NCBI GenBank assembly: GCA_946902985.2
Contig: OX336389.2
Location: 337,440,444-337,504,443 of the forward strand
Direction: 5' to 3'
Length of the DNA stretch: 64,000 nucleotides
Origin: Meconema thalassinum
Taxonomy: Eukaryota > Arthropoda > Insecta > Orthoptera > Tettigoniidae
Positions 31,738 to 44,201 of the stretch are shown piece after piece. The notes under the pieces were generated by a model. It was not told where the DNA came from. It ran no database searches and was given only the letters and a program-made list of their open reading frames with translations. A program made the translations under genes and the position numbers. Each line of letters starts with the position of its first letter. Within the stretch, counting starts at the first letter, position 1.

Positions 31738-32066
31738 GTTTTCATTTAGGGGGCTTCAGTCCCTTGTACTTGGGTGTGTATAGAATTTGTCTGATAAACT
31801 GAATTATTGTTATGTAGCCTATTTGTAAATGACGCAGGGATTGGGATGGATGTGGCCGTGGCCTAAGTTAGGAATCATTCCAGCATTTGCCTGGAGTAGA
31901 AGTGGGAAACCACAGAAAACCACTTCTGAGTTTGGCCTCTCGAAGCTGAGTGTATCCTGTTCCAGCCCTCAGACAAGAATTAGATTTCTGGCAGAGCCGG
32001 GAATTGAACCCAGACCCCCGGATCGACATACAGGAACACTAGCCACTATACCACAGGGTAGTCCGA
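31738..32066 (-). repeat. SINE family A, minus strand
   Basis: It runs from gtacttgggtgtgtatag through catttgcctggagtag and cttctgagtttggcc to the reversed tRNA-like head (ccgggaattgaaccc, actagccactatacc). The middle block between accacttc and gagtttgg is shortened. Confidence 0.75.
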
Positions 32067-32429
32067 AATGACTAGTGTGTCATACTGCAACACGTACCAG
32101 AAATACTGGAATATACTGGATTTGGAAATCTTCAGGTCAGATCAGTCTTCTAATTTCCAAATCTTAAACATAGATTCCCATTTTTGTAATGAGAAATGAT
32201 TTGAGTAATATTATCTGTTTAACCATGCTGCTTTAAACCTTTCAATGTTTCCATACTTGTCATCCTAGTATTAAAAATATATTGGAACCTAGGGTGGCAT
32301 GTTGGGCTTGCTTCTTTTTTTTGTTCCAAGTATATGCCATGTAGAACTTGGAATGACCTGTGAGTTAGCTCATTTTTATTGTGGCAATTTTTACTTTCCC
32401 CAGTTCACTTGATAAGAGCCACGTGGAAC

Positions 32430-32658
32430 AGTTGGTGGTAAGTCACTCACCTCCAGTGCAAAAGATTGTGAGAACAAATCCTGGCACAGTCGATTGCTAT
32501 TTGAGAGTATTCATATGCAAGAGACCCATGTCAGTAGATTTACTGGCAAGCTAAGGGTATCTTCCAGGGCAAATTGTGGTGCCCCAGCAGCTCTAAAACT
32601 GCACCAGTTAAAAGGTATGTTAAATGATGATGATGATGATGATGATGATGATTATGAT
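32430..32658 (+). repeat. SINE family B with (ATG)n tail
   Basis: Head gttggtggtaagtcactcac and B-box-like gaacaaatcctggc; body agtagatttactggcaag, ccagcagctctaaaac, aaaggtatg; then about nine (ATG). Related to 26937-27178 but with a different simple tail. Confidence 0.7.
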
Positions 32659-32888
32659 GACCAGCATCTTCAAAACCTATTAACCTACAAATCCAAATAC
32701 CGTACTGAAGAACGGTGAATAGGAAAGAAAACTAAAATCCTCACTAATATAAGCTAGCTTTCTTTCATGTTGATACTAATGTATCATCGATGGTACTGTT
32801 ATTGAATCTGTATATCATTATGATGATTATTTTACTGTCATGAACTTGGATTTGTTAAAGGATTGTTCGAGTAGATCTCTACAATGTT
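32657..32888 (+). repeat. Dispersed duplication, left copy
   Basis: ccagcatcttcaaaacctat, catgttgatactaatgtat and the intervening sequence match 33476-33731. Divergence of about 10-15% by eye; origin unknown. Confidence 0.65.
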
Positions 32889-33475
32889 AGTTGTTTATTA
32901 CCCATGATATTTCTTTCCTTGCTTTCCAGTGCCTATGCTTTCCATTCTCTGCGTTGCCTAACTTGCACTTGCCAAATCCCTCCCTATTATTTTCCTTTCT
33001 TTTTTCCATGCAGGCCTACTTCTTCCAAAATACAATTCTCATATTTGGACATTGTTATTTTATCCTCATAGTTTTACAGAGTAATGGACACAAAATTACT
33101 AAGCGACAAATAGATTAGGGCTGACCAACCTGCAACACACGTTCCAAAGTGGCTTGTGGATTCCTGAATGGCACAGTGCAAAGATGTGATTCAATACTAT
33201 GTCTTCCACCCTGTCAGTATCCTGCCCTTGGAGACATGGCTGTTCAATATTGTTTTAAGGTGGAGTCAACCTGCAGCTGCTCGTCCAATGTGCCTTGAGT
33301 TTCGACGACTGCATGATCCAATGAGTAATGTTGAAGTTGAATATATTGACTGATGTTTCATAGTGTTACGTTATGGCAATATAATGCCCGTATAACTTGC
33401 CTGTGTAGAAGCACAGAATCAACATACATAAATCTAAAAGTCTTTATGAACTCAATGAAGAATAAATACGGGAAT

Positions 33476-33731
33476 TGATCAGCATCTTCAAAACCTATTA
33501 ACATACAAATCCAAATATTGAAGAACTGTGAATAGGAAAGATAACCAAACCCTCTTTGTTTCATGTTGATACTAATGTATCATCAATGATACTGCTAGTA
33601 AATCTGCATATCATTATATAAAATATATTATATATTTGTTGTGGAATATATAATTTTCCACGTTGGTAATTTTTAATACATTAATATTGTTGAATGATTG
33701 TTCATTGCATAGTAGGAGAGACCTCTGCACC
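33476..33731 (+). repeat. Dispersed duplication, right copy
   Basis: Counterpart of 32657-32888, with an extra AT-rich segment (tataaaatatattatat). The sequence between the copies (32889-33475) and on to 34360 has open frames of 60-113 codons without recognisable motifs. Confidence 0.65.
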
Positions 33732-34364
33732 TAGGTCCACTTCATACCTTGGGCCATCCCTCTTTACTCTTGTAACAATGACGGAAAATTTTCGGCTGCA
33801 CGATTCATAGTGAAAGTGGCTAAAGAAAAGTTTGTGAGGTTTATTGCCTTTTCCTGGGTAAAAATGTCTAAACCATTAAGGTTTTGCATATCTATTCCTA
33901 ATGACTTAAATGTCTAAGGCCAAATGACTAATCACCACTGTCCTCGAAAGAATTTTGTGACTATATTCTTGGTGTCTCTGTGAGATTTCCTCGAGGGATT
34001 CAACAGAGTGTTATCTTTACATCAATTTATTTTTCTTCTTGGTATTGTGTTATAAGAGATTGTAAGGCTGGTTGTCAGCTATTTTTCTCTTCATCCTGTG
34101 GTACCCCTTCACCCTGCAGCTTCAGTCGATAACTTATCGCTCGCAATTTGGTTGGTATTTCAGTCCATTGTTTGCTCTCATGGTCGTTATTGACCATTTC
34201 TTCTACATGATGTGGCATATTCACATATACCGTGCCAAAAGTCGTGTTATCGAAAATTCACGATCCCTTTGGTCCTTTTTATATATCGTAGTAATTTCCA
34301 TATTTACAAACCTTTATGCTGTTTGTTTGTCCAAATCCATTGGTAACAGAGCCATGCATTTTGA

Positions 34365-35560
34365 CCACCTACCCAACATGGTGCAGGACCACTTTTCGCC
34401 TGCAGAATCGTGACCACTCAGGCATGGGTTTCATGAACTGATGCAGAATATTCAGGGGTATCTGGTACCACAGGAGCTCCAGAAGTTCCTTCAGTTGACG
34501 TACACTGCTGGGCAGTGTGGATATATTGAACCCATTTCTCCAAGTTGAACCACAAATGTTCAATTCAGCCCCATGTACTTGGGTGTATGTATGGGGGGGC
34601 TACAGCAAATCCATTGTCATGTTCCTTGAACCAGTACATTGCACTCAATGTAGCATGGTGCGTTGTCCTTTCGGAATGGGCAGTCACCTGTAGGGCTAGG
34701 ACCACTTTTCACCTGCAGAATTGTGACCACTCAGGCGTGGGTTTCATGAACTGGTGCAAAGTATTCAGGGGTATATGGTACCACGGGTGCTCCAGAAGTT
34801 CCTTCAGTTGACGTACACTGCTGGGCAGTGTGGATATAGAACCCATTTCTCCAAGTTGAACCACAAATGTTCAATTCAGCCCCATGTACTTGGGTGTATG
34901 CATGGGGGGGCTACAGCAAATTCATTGTCATGTTCCTCCAGCCAGTACATTGCACTCAATGTAGCATGGTGCGTTGTCCTTTTGGAACGGGCAGTCACCA
35001 GTAGGGCAACCAGATGAGCTTTATCAGACAGCTGTCATGGATTGGTGTGTCAGAATAATGGGCACCAGTGGGTCCCCTGAAAACATTGCCCAGATCTTCT
35101 CCAACGACCGTTCTCTGCCCAATGGTACAACCACGTGTCATAGCCGCAAATAGAAAATCAGCGTACTTGTGCGCAGCCATGGAAGTGACGAACCAGGAAT
35201 CTGGATTCATCGGACTTTTTGCAGTCTTCCATGGTCCATTGTCCATTGCATGCCCACCTCATGCGCAGCTTCTGGAGTAGTACAGTCTACAGTACATTGG
35301 GGTATCACCAGGTTGTCAACTCCACAGTCCCATGTGCTGTGAAACATTGTCCTGGTCACCTCTGGTGTACAGTACTTGTAGTGATTTTTTGAACTGTGGC
35401 CCTACAATTGCTCTGAACAATGCACGCCAGCCTCTGTTGGCTTGTGGCATCACAACAGCAGTCAATCAAGCCATGCCATTTCAGAGCTGCTGGTACCAAG
35501 GCGCTATGCCATCATAATTTGACCCGTATCGAACTCGGATAGATTCGCTTCTTTACCTAT
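34365..35560 (-). pseudogene. Tc1-like transposase relic with an internal 313-bp tandem duplication
   Basis: On the minus strand, text resembling the Tc1 catalytic domain is scattered over frames: MNPDSWFVTSMAAHKYAD (first Asp region, normally SDESRF), CPFRKDNAPCYIE (QDNARPH-type second Asp), then the C-terminal WYxIPLNxLHQFMKPxPEW and RRKVVLHHVG. The segment 34385-34697 is repeated as 34698-35007, duplicating the part between the second Asp region and the C-terminus. Many stops. Tc1 transposases are normally about 340 residues; this cannot produce one. Confidence 0.65.
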
Positions 35561-36162
35561 TCTGATGCTGGAAACAGTACTAACAGTACCATACTGTGCC
35601 ATACTGCCAGCATGTTCCTGAAGTGTGGGGGGTAGTCATAATGAAATGGCTCATTGGTGTTGAATTTCTAGATATCTCATACTAGGTATTGAGGTAATGC
35701 ATGTAAGCCATTCAGAGTCGTCAACAAGGAGAGCTTGTTAGGTCCTACTTTTGGTTGATTGTCTTGAATTGACATTTTACATTATTGGATCATTTTTCTG
35801 TAGACTAAATAACCTGAAACTGGCTACACTGCCTGGAACCTCACAATCCTTTTGGTGGGAAATAGTTTGTTTCTTTGTTAAGATGTGTGAGTCAAGTGTA
35901 TGGTTGTGAATTTAGTCGTACATATACCGTATTTATTTGACAAAAGGTAAGACAACTTTGATTCTCATTATCGGTAGGTAAAATACATCAGTCTCTCTGG
36001 AGTTCAAAAATTTAGTCGAGTTACAGCATACATGATTTATTTATGTTATAGCCAAATGTTTACTGAAATGTTACCAAGGTTGTACGTAGGGTCTTATGGA
36101 TGTGGTGTTCGGTGTTCTTAGTGCATGGCTCAAGGTACAGTGATATTATTATCATTATTATT

Positions 36163-36596
36163 AGGGGTCATCCATAAAATAAAATATGTTCATTCGAATG
36201 AGACTAAGTGTACAATAATTTTTGGGGGAGGGGATCTTTATGAGGATATGTTTTGTACTGTTATGTTTCCATTATTACCTGATTTTCAAACTCAATACGA
36301 AGTTTCTGTTTGGAAATTTCCATATACGTTTTAACTTCTTTTGTAGGTTGTGAAAGGAAAAATTCATCCTGTGTAGCATTCTCGCGATTTCAGAAATATA
36401 TTTTCTGCTCCTTGTGCTGTAGCGCGGGCCTGTAAAGTGGATTTTTTCCGTGTGCTGAGTTTTGCAATACTTTGAACAGAGGGAGTTAATTTATTTTGGA
36501 TGTTCACTTAGGGGGGGGGGGGGGGGGTATTAGGAATTGTTACAAGGGGTTAAATTTTATGACTTTTTTCGAATGTATTTTATGGATGCTGCCCAC
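36163..36596. mobile_element. Possible TIR element
   Basis: ggtcatccataaaat at the left and the complement of attttatggatgctgcc at the right, each followed inwards by cattcgaa. It contains a 17-base G run (36511-36527). No target duplication seen and non-coding. Confidence 0.4.
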
Positions 36597-36709
36597 CCTC
36601 CATATTTTTATTTTTATTATTATTAGGCTATTATTGCAAAATATGTTTAACAGTGATATTCATAATAAATATAGGTTTTATGCAGTTGTTTGTAACAATT
36701 TGCTTTTAG

Positions 36710-36943
36710 ATGCCAAGAAGTAAAACCGATGTAAAACAAAAGCAACCTTCCCAGGAAGATTTGGTTGCACCAAAAGATGGGGTGAAGGTTGGTGAAGCTG
36801 TGCATAAATTCATACTCACCAGAACTACAATCCAAAGACATATAGACACCAGAAGAGTGGAGGTGAAGGTTTTAAGTTTATTTAATGGATGTGCTATTTG
36901 GATTTTTTATTTTTTTTTTCATCAGAAGAAGGGAGTACCGTAG
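36710..36943 (+). pseudogene. Pogo/CENP-B-like DNA-binding N-terminus, fragment
   Basis: MPRSKTDVKQKQPSQEDLVA followed by VKVGEAVHKFILTRTTIQRHI resembles the Psq-type helix-turn-helix start of pogo-family transposases (MPR...EEDLxxAxxAVxxGxxxxxAAxxFxIPRTTLxRH). After about residue 52 it runs into unrelated AT-rich sequence. An acceptor-like tttgcttttag stands right before the ATG. Only the first domain is present. Confidence 0.4.
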
Positions 36944-36955
36944 TTTTGTTTAGTA

Positions 36956-37768
36956 CAGTGCGTTCGCTTCCCCCTGCGGCCGGGCGATTCCCATGCAAAC
37001 ATTAGAGAATCAGAAGAGGGTTTTCTGTGCTCCAGTATCTATTGTTCTCTGAAGCGACATGACTATTTAAATGAAACAATGCCTCATCAGAGAAAATTAT
37101 TAACTGGGGATCAACAATGTTGTGTAAAATCTAATTACAGAAAGTGATGCATTTTTCGTTGTCAAGAGGTCGTAATTCTTGGACTACATTTACTCTGTAT
37201 GGTTTCAGTTTTAACATTTTAGTAGCCGTATGGACTAAGGTCTTCGAAACACTTACTTGCTGTGCAACACGTTCTAGAGACTTGCAGAATTTGGAGAGCG
37301 AGAGAATGATGCATTAATTTCAACGAGTTTTTCCTCCATCAGGACCCTTCTCTTTGGCTTAGGACATGCAGCGTTTAGGGTCCCCTTGTCCGCAATTTAT
37401 TAACAAGACCCCTGGCAGTGCCACTATTTGGAACTGGAACGCCAGGGAATTTGTCTTAAAATTGCCTACACACATCTCTTCATGACTCCATTTTTACATA
37501 CGTGTCGTACTTGAACACTCTTTGTTCAAGCAGGAATTTCTTGTAATTTGCCATATAAATTGGATTTTACAATACACCTATGACACGTTTTCTACATTGC
37601 TCTATGTTTTATACACTTTAGAGATAAACGAAACATCTTCTATAGGCTACTGCACAAGCAAGCAAAAACTGACAGTTTTACGGAAACCACCATCATGGCA
37701 TTACTGCTGCTCGCTCTGCCAGGGGAAGTGAACGAATCGCCCGGCCGCAGGGGGAAGTGAACGCACTG
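36956..37768 (-). mobile_element. TIR element with TA flanks carrying a deleted transposase
   Basis: Ends cagtgcgttcgcttcccc and complement, about 36 bp nearly perfect (ctgcggccgggcgattc inside), with TA at 36954-36955 and 37769-37770. It encodes the first two thirds of a mariner-related transposase on the minus strand; the last third is deleted. Confidence 0.82.
37005..37554 (-). pseudogene. Mariner-related transposase, C-terminal third deleted
   Basis: Minus-strand start at 37554 (MANYKKFLLEQRVF). Then FPGVPVPNSGTARGLVNKLR (helix-turn-helix linker), SLERVAQQVSVSKTLVHTAT and KMLKLKPYRVNVVQEL (second helix-turn-helix). Finally IIFSDEALFHLNSHVAS and NNRYWSTENP, the block with the first catalytic Asp (SDEAWFHL in relatives). 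Three or four in-frame stops interrupt it. The second and third catalytic positions are absent. It belongs to the same broad family as the fragment at 26430. Confidence 0.75.
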
Positions 37769-38352
37769 TATTTAGTGGCAGAAAGTGAAATGCACTATGT
37801 GCTATCGAACCTTCAGGTCGGGAACTTAGCTTTTGAATTTACGAAGAGCAATTACCAAAAGGACTTCTAAGTTTTTTGGACTGTTTCTTACGTTTCCATA
37901 TCTTCAGAAGAAATATGTCCTGGTTCTAAGGCTTGGCATTGAGTCTGATAGAGGAAGAATACCAAGTAAGATGAGAATTCCTACTGAAAATTTGGAGAAG
38001 ACTAATTTTTAAAGGACAATCTAATGAAACCAAAAATTGAAAGCATGTGAAGAGGCAAATAATGAAAACAAAGAGAGAAAAGTCATCAGAAGTGGATGCA
38101 TCTCAATTGGATGCTTCAGCCTCCAGATAGTCCAGGTGAATGAATGAAAATCCACAGATAGTCCAGGTGATGTTTGAAAATAACATGTTCTTTACCCTTA
38201 TGCTACTCCTACTTACTATAAGTGTTTTTAACATTGCAAAAACTGTACCTACTTTTATCATTCATAAACTATATTATTACCTGGTGGCTCAAGGTACAAA
38301 AACCTTTTGCCAAAGGTTTGAATGCATTCCAAAACAATTTCCTATAACAATA

Positions 38353-38661
38353 AATAAATAACCCCTGGCACTACAGCCCATGAAGGGCCCAGGCCTACCA
38401 AGCGACTGCTGCCCAGCCATTTTGCCTGCAGATATTGGGGTGATGCATGGTCAGCACATCGGGTCCTCTCGGCCGTTAATCTTGGTTTTCCTGACCGCGG
38501 CGCTGCCTCACTGTCAGACGTCTACTCAATTGTCCTCACGAGGCTGAGTGCACCCCATTCGAGCTCTTGCGTCAGTTTCTAAACTCCCTGACGGAGTCGG
38601 AAATCGAACCAGGGGCCTCCGGGTGAGAGGCAGGCATGCTTCCCCAACTCCACAGGGCCGG
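38353..38661 (-). repeat. tRNA-derived SINE (family D), complete, minus strand
   Basis: Flanked by the 12-bp duplication CCTATAACAATA (38341-38352, 38662-38673). The tRNA-like head lies at the right (ggttcgatttccgactc on the minus strand) and the 3' tail at the left is (TTTA)n. The body contains ctcagcctcgtgagg, a word also in family A, so the families share a segment. Confidence 0.88.
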
Positions 38662-38673
38662 CCTATAACAATA

Positions 38674-41468
38674 TAGCTTGATATTAAATGTCATACATGT
38701 TCCCTACTTGATTATAAGTGGATAAGGAATATATTACTAGAGTACATCCATTTCATTAAAAAGGTGAAGAGCTTATAGCCATAGTTACAGTTCTCTTTCT
38801 CTGGGGTTGATGGTACACCTATTACAATTGAAGGGCTCCCTCAACCATTTGCCAAACTATTCAGGGATTACCAGAAACATAACATTCACGACTTCAATAT
38901 TTGATTTTGCCTACCCAGTGAACATCTGAAGAAAAGAGCATAGAAATCAATGGTCTTAAGTCGGCCAGAAAGTGACAGCTTAACTCTCCTATGTTCTGTC
39001 AAATGGAACATACTTACAGGCAGCCCTTCAAATTGTTCTCTAGTCCTTAATGTTAGCAGGTCCTGTTTAACTTCTTAATGATATCTGATTTAGTCAAAAT
39101 TGCCTCATAGTAAGCCAACCCCTCTTCCAGAGGTTAATAAAACCATGTTCCTTTTCTCAATTTCTTCGTTTTTTTACATACTGGTAACTTAGTATGCCAA
39201 AATACTGTGGTTTCAATGGTGGAATTCTAAGCTTCGCTTCTCAACAAGTTGATAAAGTGTCCTCTGGTATCTGGGTAGTAAGCTTGTTAGCTATGATATA
39301 CAGCAGAATCTGTGTTGCAATTCTTTCATTCTCTCAAACTATTAAGAGAAGTCAGAATTGCCCAGGACTTCTTGCCTTATGTGGTAATTAAGTGGTTGTT
39401 TTTCCCCTTTATTAAAGGTAACATCTACTTCCAACACTTATAATAATAATAATTATGATAGCACTCCTGTCATGTGATATATATTCCCTTTGCTTTTGGC
39501 ACTGAAATCCCTTTCAAGAGAAACAAATGGGTTTCTATCTGAGTATTCTCTCTGGGAATTCAACCTATTCATAAAGGAATTGAAGATTTTAAGGGTTATA
39601 CTTCTGACAAATTGGGCAATGTATGTAGCCTAACAACAAAGCCACTATAAAGGTGTCTGATTCTCTGCTCATAAGTTCATCTTCTCTAGATGTTCCCAAA
39701 GGATTTAGATTATATCTTTACATCCAATTCTTCCTATTCTAGTCTTGCTATTTCAGCTAATAAACTTGCTAGCTTTCTCGACATTGTGGATGAATGGCAT
39801 AAGTTAAATAGGAAAATTATATGTGCATAATCTGCTTTTATTGTAAATACAACTTCTATTTTTCTTATCTTTGGCTAAGCACTGTGAAACATATTTGGAC
39901 TGTGCAGCAACAGGGTGTCTTTCAAGAATTTAACATCTCCTCCAGACCGAATAATGGAAAACTTCTAACATTCCCCAAGAATTCCAAGTTTGTTCAGATA
40001 CTTTCAGTGAAGATTAAGGCAGCGTTCTATACCAACAGGTGCTAATGCCTGCTAGCGTCTTTATAATTCTGAATGCAAATATTCTGCTGTGGAACACAAA
40101 ACGGTGCATTTGTCTAATAGGAAGATGTCTTTGGCAATCGAGATTAAATTGAAAACTTTTTTTTCCGAGTGGAAGACTTACGACCGTGATGATTTAACAG
40201 CCAATTTTTCTGTCAATATTTTGTGTTAGATACCGGTATGTCTAGAAGATAGTGTCAATTTTTTTTTTATTCTTTATCATTATCTCTGATATTATCTTGT
40301 TTTAGAGCTCTTCTGAACTTCTTCTCTAGGCAACTATTAGCCTACTAGATGTAGCCTTGGGCTTCATAGTTCTTCAGACTAAGCAGGTTGGTATACAGTG
40401 TATGTGTACCAGTCGTTTATCTGGTCTCTTAATGGCAGGAATGCCTCATAATGTGCAGTGACATGGTCCAATGTCATCGTTATTCGGAACTCAAGCCTCT
40501 CTATCATCTTCTGTTCTATTGCTCTCACTCCTTCATTCCTCTCAGCGGCCATTCAGCTCACCTATTAGTATCTACTAGCCTTGATGTCTTGATCCTATCC
40601 TGCAAATGTTCCTCTTGTCCCTGACCTTCTCATGTTCATCCTGTTGATTCTTGCCACTTCTATTCTACTTCTTAGGAATCTCATTTCACAAGTTTGTGGT
40701 ATCCAGTATGCATATGTGAGAATTAGTGCAAAATACTCTCGTTATTAGCTAATTAGCTACGGATAGTGTGATACAATTCAGGGATATAATCACTTTTACC
40801 GAAGTGTCACAGTTTGAGTCTTGATCAATGCATGTGAGATTTTCTAAATGAAAGTCACATCCATGTGGTTTAGATTCCATGTCAAACTGTTCGTCTCAAG
40901 GTTTCAGTATGTTAATAGTCATATAAAACTACAAGCTTGCTTTCAATTCACTTGCTTTGAAAATAATTCTCTTCAAAGTTTCGAACATTCATTGAATACA
41001 GGTTAAAGTTAAAATAAAATAAAATACAGTTTTACCTGTTCGACGTTAGTGTCATTAGGTACATTTTTATTGCAGAAAATTTTAGCATACATTAAACTCC
41101 TGTTCCATTATTCTCTTATGTTTGTGGCCATAAGAGTAAGGCACATGAAATATTTTACATTTAGTAACATTTAATTTTTAAGATAAAATCATCATGATAT
41201 ATGGTTTTAAGTTCATGGCAAGCTTGAATAACAGATGAAAGCTCATATGGCAAGCCTCTGACATCATGGGACTTACCCCAGGCAGGAAAACTCATTGTCA
41301 GCCTCTTTGGCATTGAACACGAGCTGTGATTTGGTAATTGTTTGCGTGTTTAAAGGGTGATATTTCACAATATATTTCTGGGCTTAGTGTGAACTGAAAG
41401 GTATATTCATGCCACTGGGTGTTTCGTTAAATGCATGTATAATACCATGAAGGTGCTTTCAACCAGGA
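38674..41468. other. 2.8 kb of intron without recognised genes
   Basis: AT-rich. At 40400-40700 a minus-strand stretch resembles the decayed end of a LINE polymerase (NEIPKK and ARINRMN-like text, as in the better copy at 52312). Nothing else is supported. Confidence 0.5.
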
Positions 41469-42640
41469 CTACTGTCGACCAAAGTATTATGTGCACTCGA
41501 GTTTGAAGGTTGTTTGTGAAGTAACCAATAGACCTATATAAAATCCAATAACATCATCATTTTCGTCGTTCTATTGCACGTTAACTTATGTAGGTTTGGA
41601 ATTTTTAATTTATATTTTAATATTTTTTGTCGCAGTTGGAGCACAAAAAGTGCACGTTTTTAAGCGTGTTTCAACCATGCGTCACATTTAAGAATTATTA
41701 TCTCAAAAACCCATCATCAGATCGAATCCAAATTTTAACACAATATACATTGGAATGTTGTATAACTGGTTTATTAATTTCAAAATTTTGCGTGTCCAAG
41801 AAAAAAAGTTGTTATCAATTTTGTAAGGTAACTTTTTCTCGGCTCGGGGTGGTTGGAAAATGTAGTTCTTGGTTGCGATGTAATCCTTATACATCAAAAA
41901 GTTATGCTGTATGACTGTGAAATACGTAAATTAACTCACTTATTTTATATCGGTTTGTATTTGTAGGCGGAAATAACACATCGTTCACCAGCTACCCGCT
42001 TCCGGAAAAGCTGTACAGCGTTGCCGAAATGGAGCCTATCACGCATCATGGCGTGCCTCGCTCGGAAGTGATGGGCTCCATCACAGCAACGCTGTACAGC
42101 TTTCACGGAGCGGGTAGCTGGTGAACGATGTGTTATTTCCGCCTACAAATACAAACCGATATAAAATAAGTGAGTTAATTTACGTATTTCACAGTCATAC
42201 AGCATAACTTTTTGATGTATAAGGATTACATCGCAATCAAGAACTACATTTTCCAACCACCCCGAGACGAGAAAAAGTTACCTTACAAAAATGATAACAA
42301 CTTTTTTTCTTGGACACGCAAAATTTTGAAATTATTAAACCAATTATACAACATTCCACTGTATATTGTGTTAAAATTTGGATTCGATCCGATAACGGGT
42401 TTTTGAGATAATAATTCTTAAATGTGACGCATGGTTGAAACACGCTTAAAAACGTGCACTTTTTGTGTTCCAACTGCGACAAAAAATATTAAAATATAAA
42501 TTAAAAATTCCAAACCTACATGAGCTAACGTAAAATAGAACGACGAAAATGATGATGTTATTGGATTTTATGTAGGTGTATTGGTTACTTCACAAACAAC
42601 CTTCAAACTCGAGTACACATAATACTTTGGTCGACAGTAG
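41469..42640. mobile_element. 1.17-kb near-perfect palindrome (foldback element)
   Basis: Two ~575-bp arms meet at a 25-base centre (42043-42067). The outer ends are ctactgtcgacc and ggtcgacagtag; the inner ends ggagcctatcac and gtgatgggctcc. In the stretches I compared the arms are about 95% identical. The same peptide frame appears on + at 41627 and on - at 42482 only because of the symmetry. No target duplication or coding capacity recognised. Class unknown. Confidence 0.9.
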
Positions 42641-42884
42641 GGTGTAATTTTCAGGTTCGTGGCATTTAAACATCATATATAAACTGTTTTTCCTTCCCAA
42701 AGGAAGTAGGCTTGAGAAACGATTGGCTGAAAAGCATCCTAAGGAAGAACTAGACATCTACCAAAAGTCAAAAACTGTCATTTTTCGAGAAAATTTGCAG
42801 AAAAATGTAATGTGTGTGATTTTGCACCTTGATGGAATTTATGTTACCTGTGGCATAGCCATGCACATTTAATCACTCACCACA

Positions 42885-43070
42885 ACTGCAATGGGCTGCT
42901 GCAGCAAGTCTGGAGGTTCGATTCCTAGCGTTAACGGGCTGTCCTGAGTGTGGTGATTGTCCACGTTCCCTCCAGGCAAATATTGGGACGCTTACCCATA
43001 CCCTATACAGCTGCACATATGGGGCTGGTGACCAAGATGTCCCAAGCCCCTAAAATCAATTAACAACAAT
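42885..43070 (+). repeat. SINE, tRNA-derived, short subfamily
   Basis: The same head as 15905 (gctgctgcagcaagtctgg, ggttcgattcctag) plus a short body (ctccaggcaaatattggg, gtgaccaagatgtcccaag). Confidence 0.65.
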
Positions 43071-43671
43071 GAAATATATGTTTCCCTGCAGGTTGGGAAA
43101 CCTATCTGAATCTGCTGAAAACCTCCAGCAGTTAAGAATCGTAACTGGTGCTTTTCATCATCAGAACATGTTGGTCCAATTTCCTTGATCCTGCATGATT
43201 TCAGACCACAATAAACAGAACTGGAATATGTTTGTAATTTTATGTCAGTGCTTAGAAAGTAGTTCACTTCTTTTCCTTCTTAGGGATTATCACTCCATGA
43301 CCCAAAGTACAATACCATTCATCTTCATCTGTTTAGAAATGTTAGAAATAACGGGCTTAACCAGAAAGACAGCCTTATCTACATTTTGACATACAGGACA
43401 ATAATAACAAAGAGAAAATCCCTCTTGAGAGCACAATTCAAGGACCTAGTCTCTGTGCATTTACAGTAGAATAATCGATAAACCATGTGAAAAAGGTCTT
43501 CAAAATAAATTGCAGAACATCATCACCCTATCAACATGGAAAAGAAGAATATTATATTAGTTGTAATGTAGGTGTTTTGAAATGAAAGCATGTGAACTCT
43601 AAAGTGAATTGTCTAGTATTCTTCCTCTGCTGTTAACAATTTTTTTTCTTAGTGGCTGAAGAAAATACGGT

Positions 43672-44201
43672 GAGTGTAACCCCACATGCACGTTTGTTTA
43701 ATTAAATACACAAACTCCATATTTGCATTTAAATATCACATATTTACAACTGATACTTGCTTAGAAGAACCTACACCACAGTAAATTATCTGCTGAAGTA
43801 TGAGTGTTCAGTATTTACGGATGCAATCTGGCATCACTTTCTGACATACTTTTTTTTACACTGGCTGAAATCAGTAGCTTCAGATTGGAAGAATTAGATT
43901 GGTTCTTTCTTCAGTTACTAGACTACTGGGAGTGAAATTTTATGAAATTGTAATTTATAGTGCTGCTGCCGGTATCATTATTGAAGTAATAATTGAGGGA
44001 TGCATCACTGGCTTCTGTTTTAATCATCTATTGTATGAGAAGAAAGTACTGTCTATTTTAACTACAGAAAGCATCTCAAACGATTCATAGATTAATGATG
44101 AATTGTGGTGAAATTCAGAAATCAAAACCGATTTGATTAAATATGACATATGCTGCTGGCCAGCCATCTAAAACCCTTGACGGCAGAGTGGGGTTACACT
44201 C
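43672..44201. repeat. Segment bounded by a 14-bp inverted repeat
   Basis: gagtgtaaccccac at 43672-43685 and its exact complement at 44188-44201. It may be a small DNA element of 530 bp; no target duplication and no coding sequence identified. Confidence 0.35.

Noticed and set aside
33168..33353. 61-codon frame starting MAQCKDVIQYYVFHPVS as a small gene or nested exon
   Set aside because: No recognised family, no clear splice sites or neighbours; left unannotated.
34072..34413. 113-codon hydrophobic frame, possible membrane protein
   Set aside because: No homologous motif recognised, end overlaps the Tc1-like relic, no splice or codon-use support; hydrophobicity is expected from T-rich DNA.
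41627..42482. Matching 95- and 81-codon proteins on opposite strands
   Set aside because: They are the two arms of the palindrome read in mirror image; no family resemblance, no start context, and arms differ at synonymous and non-synonymous sites alike.
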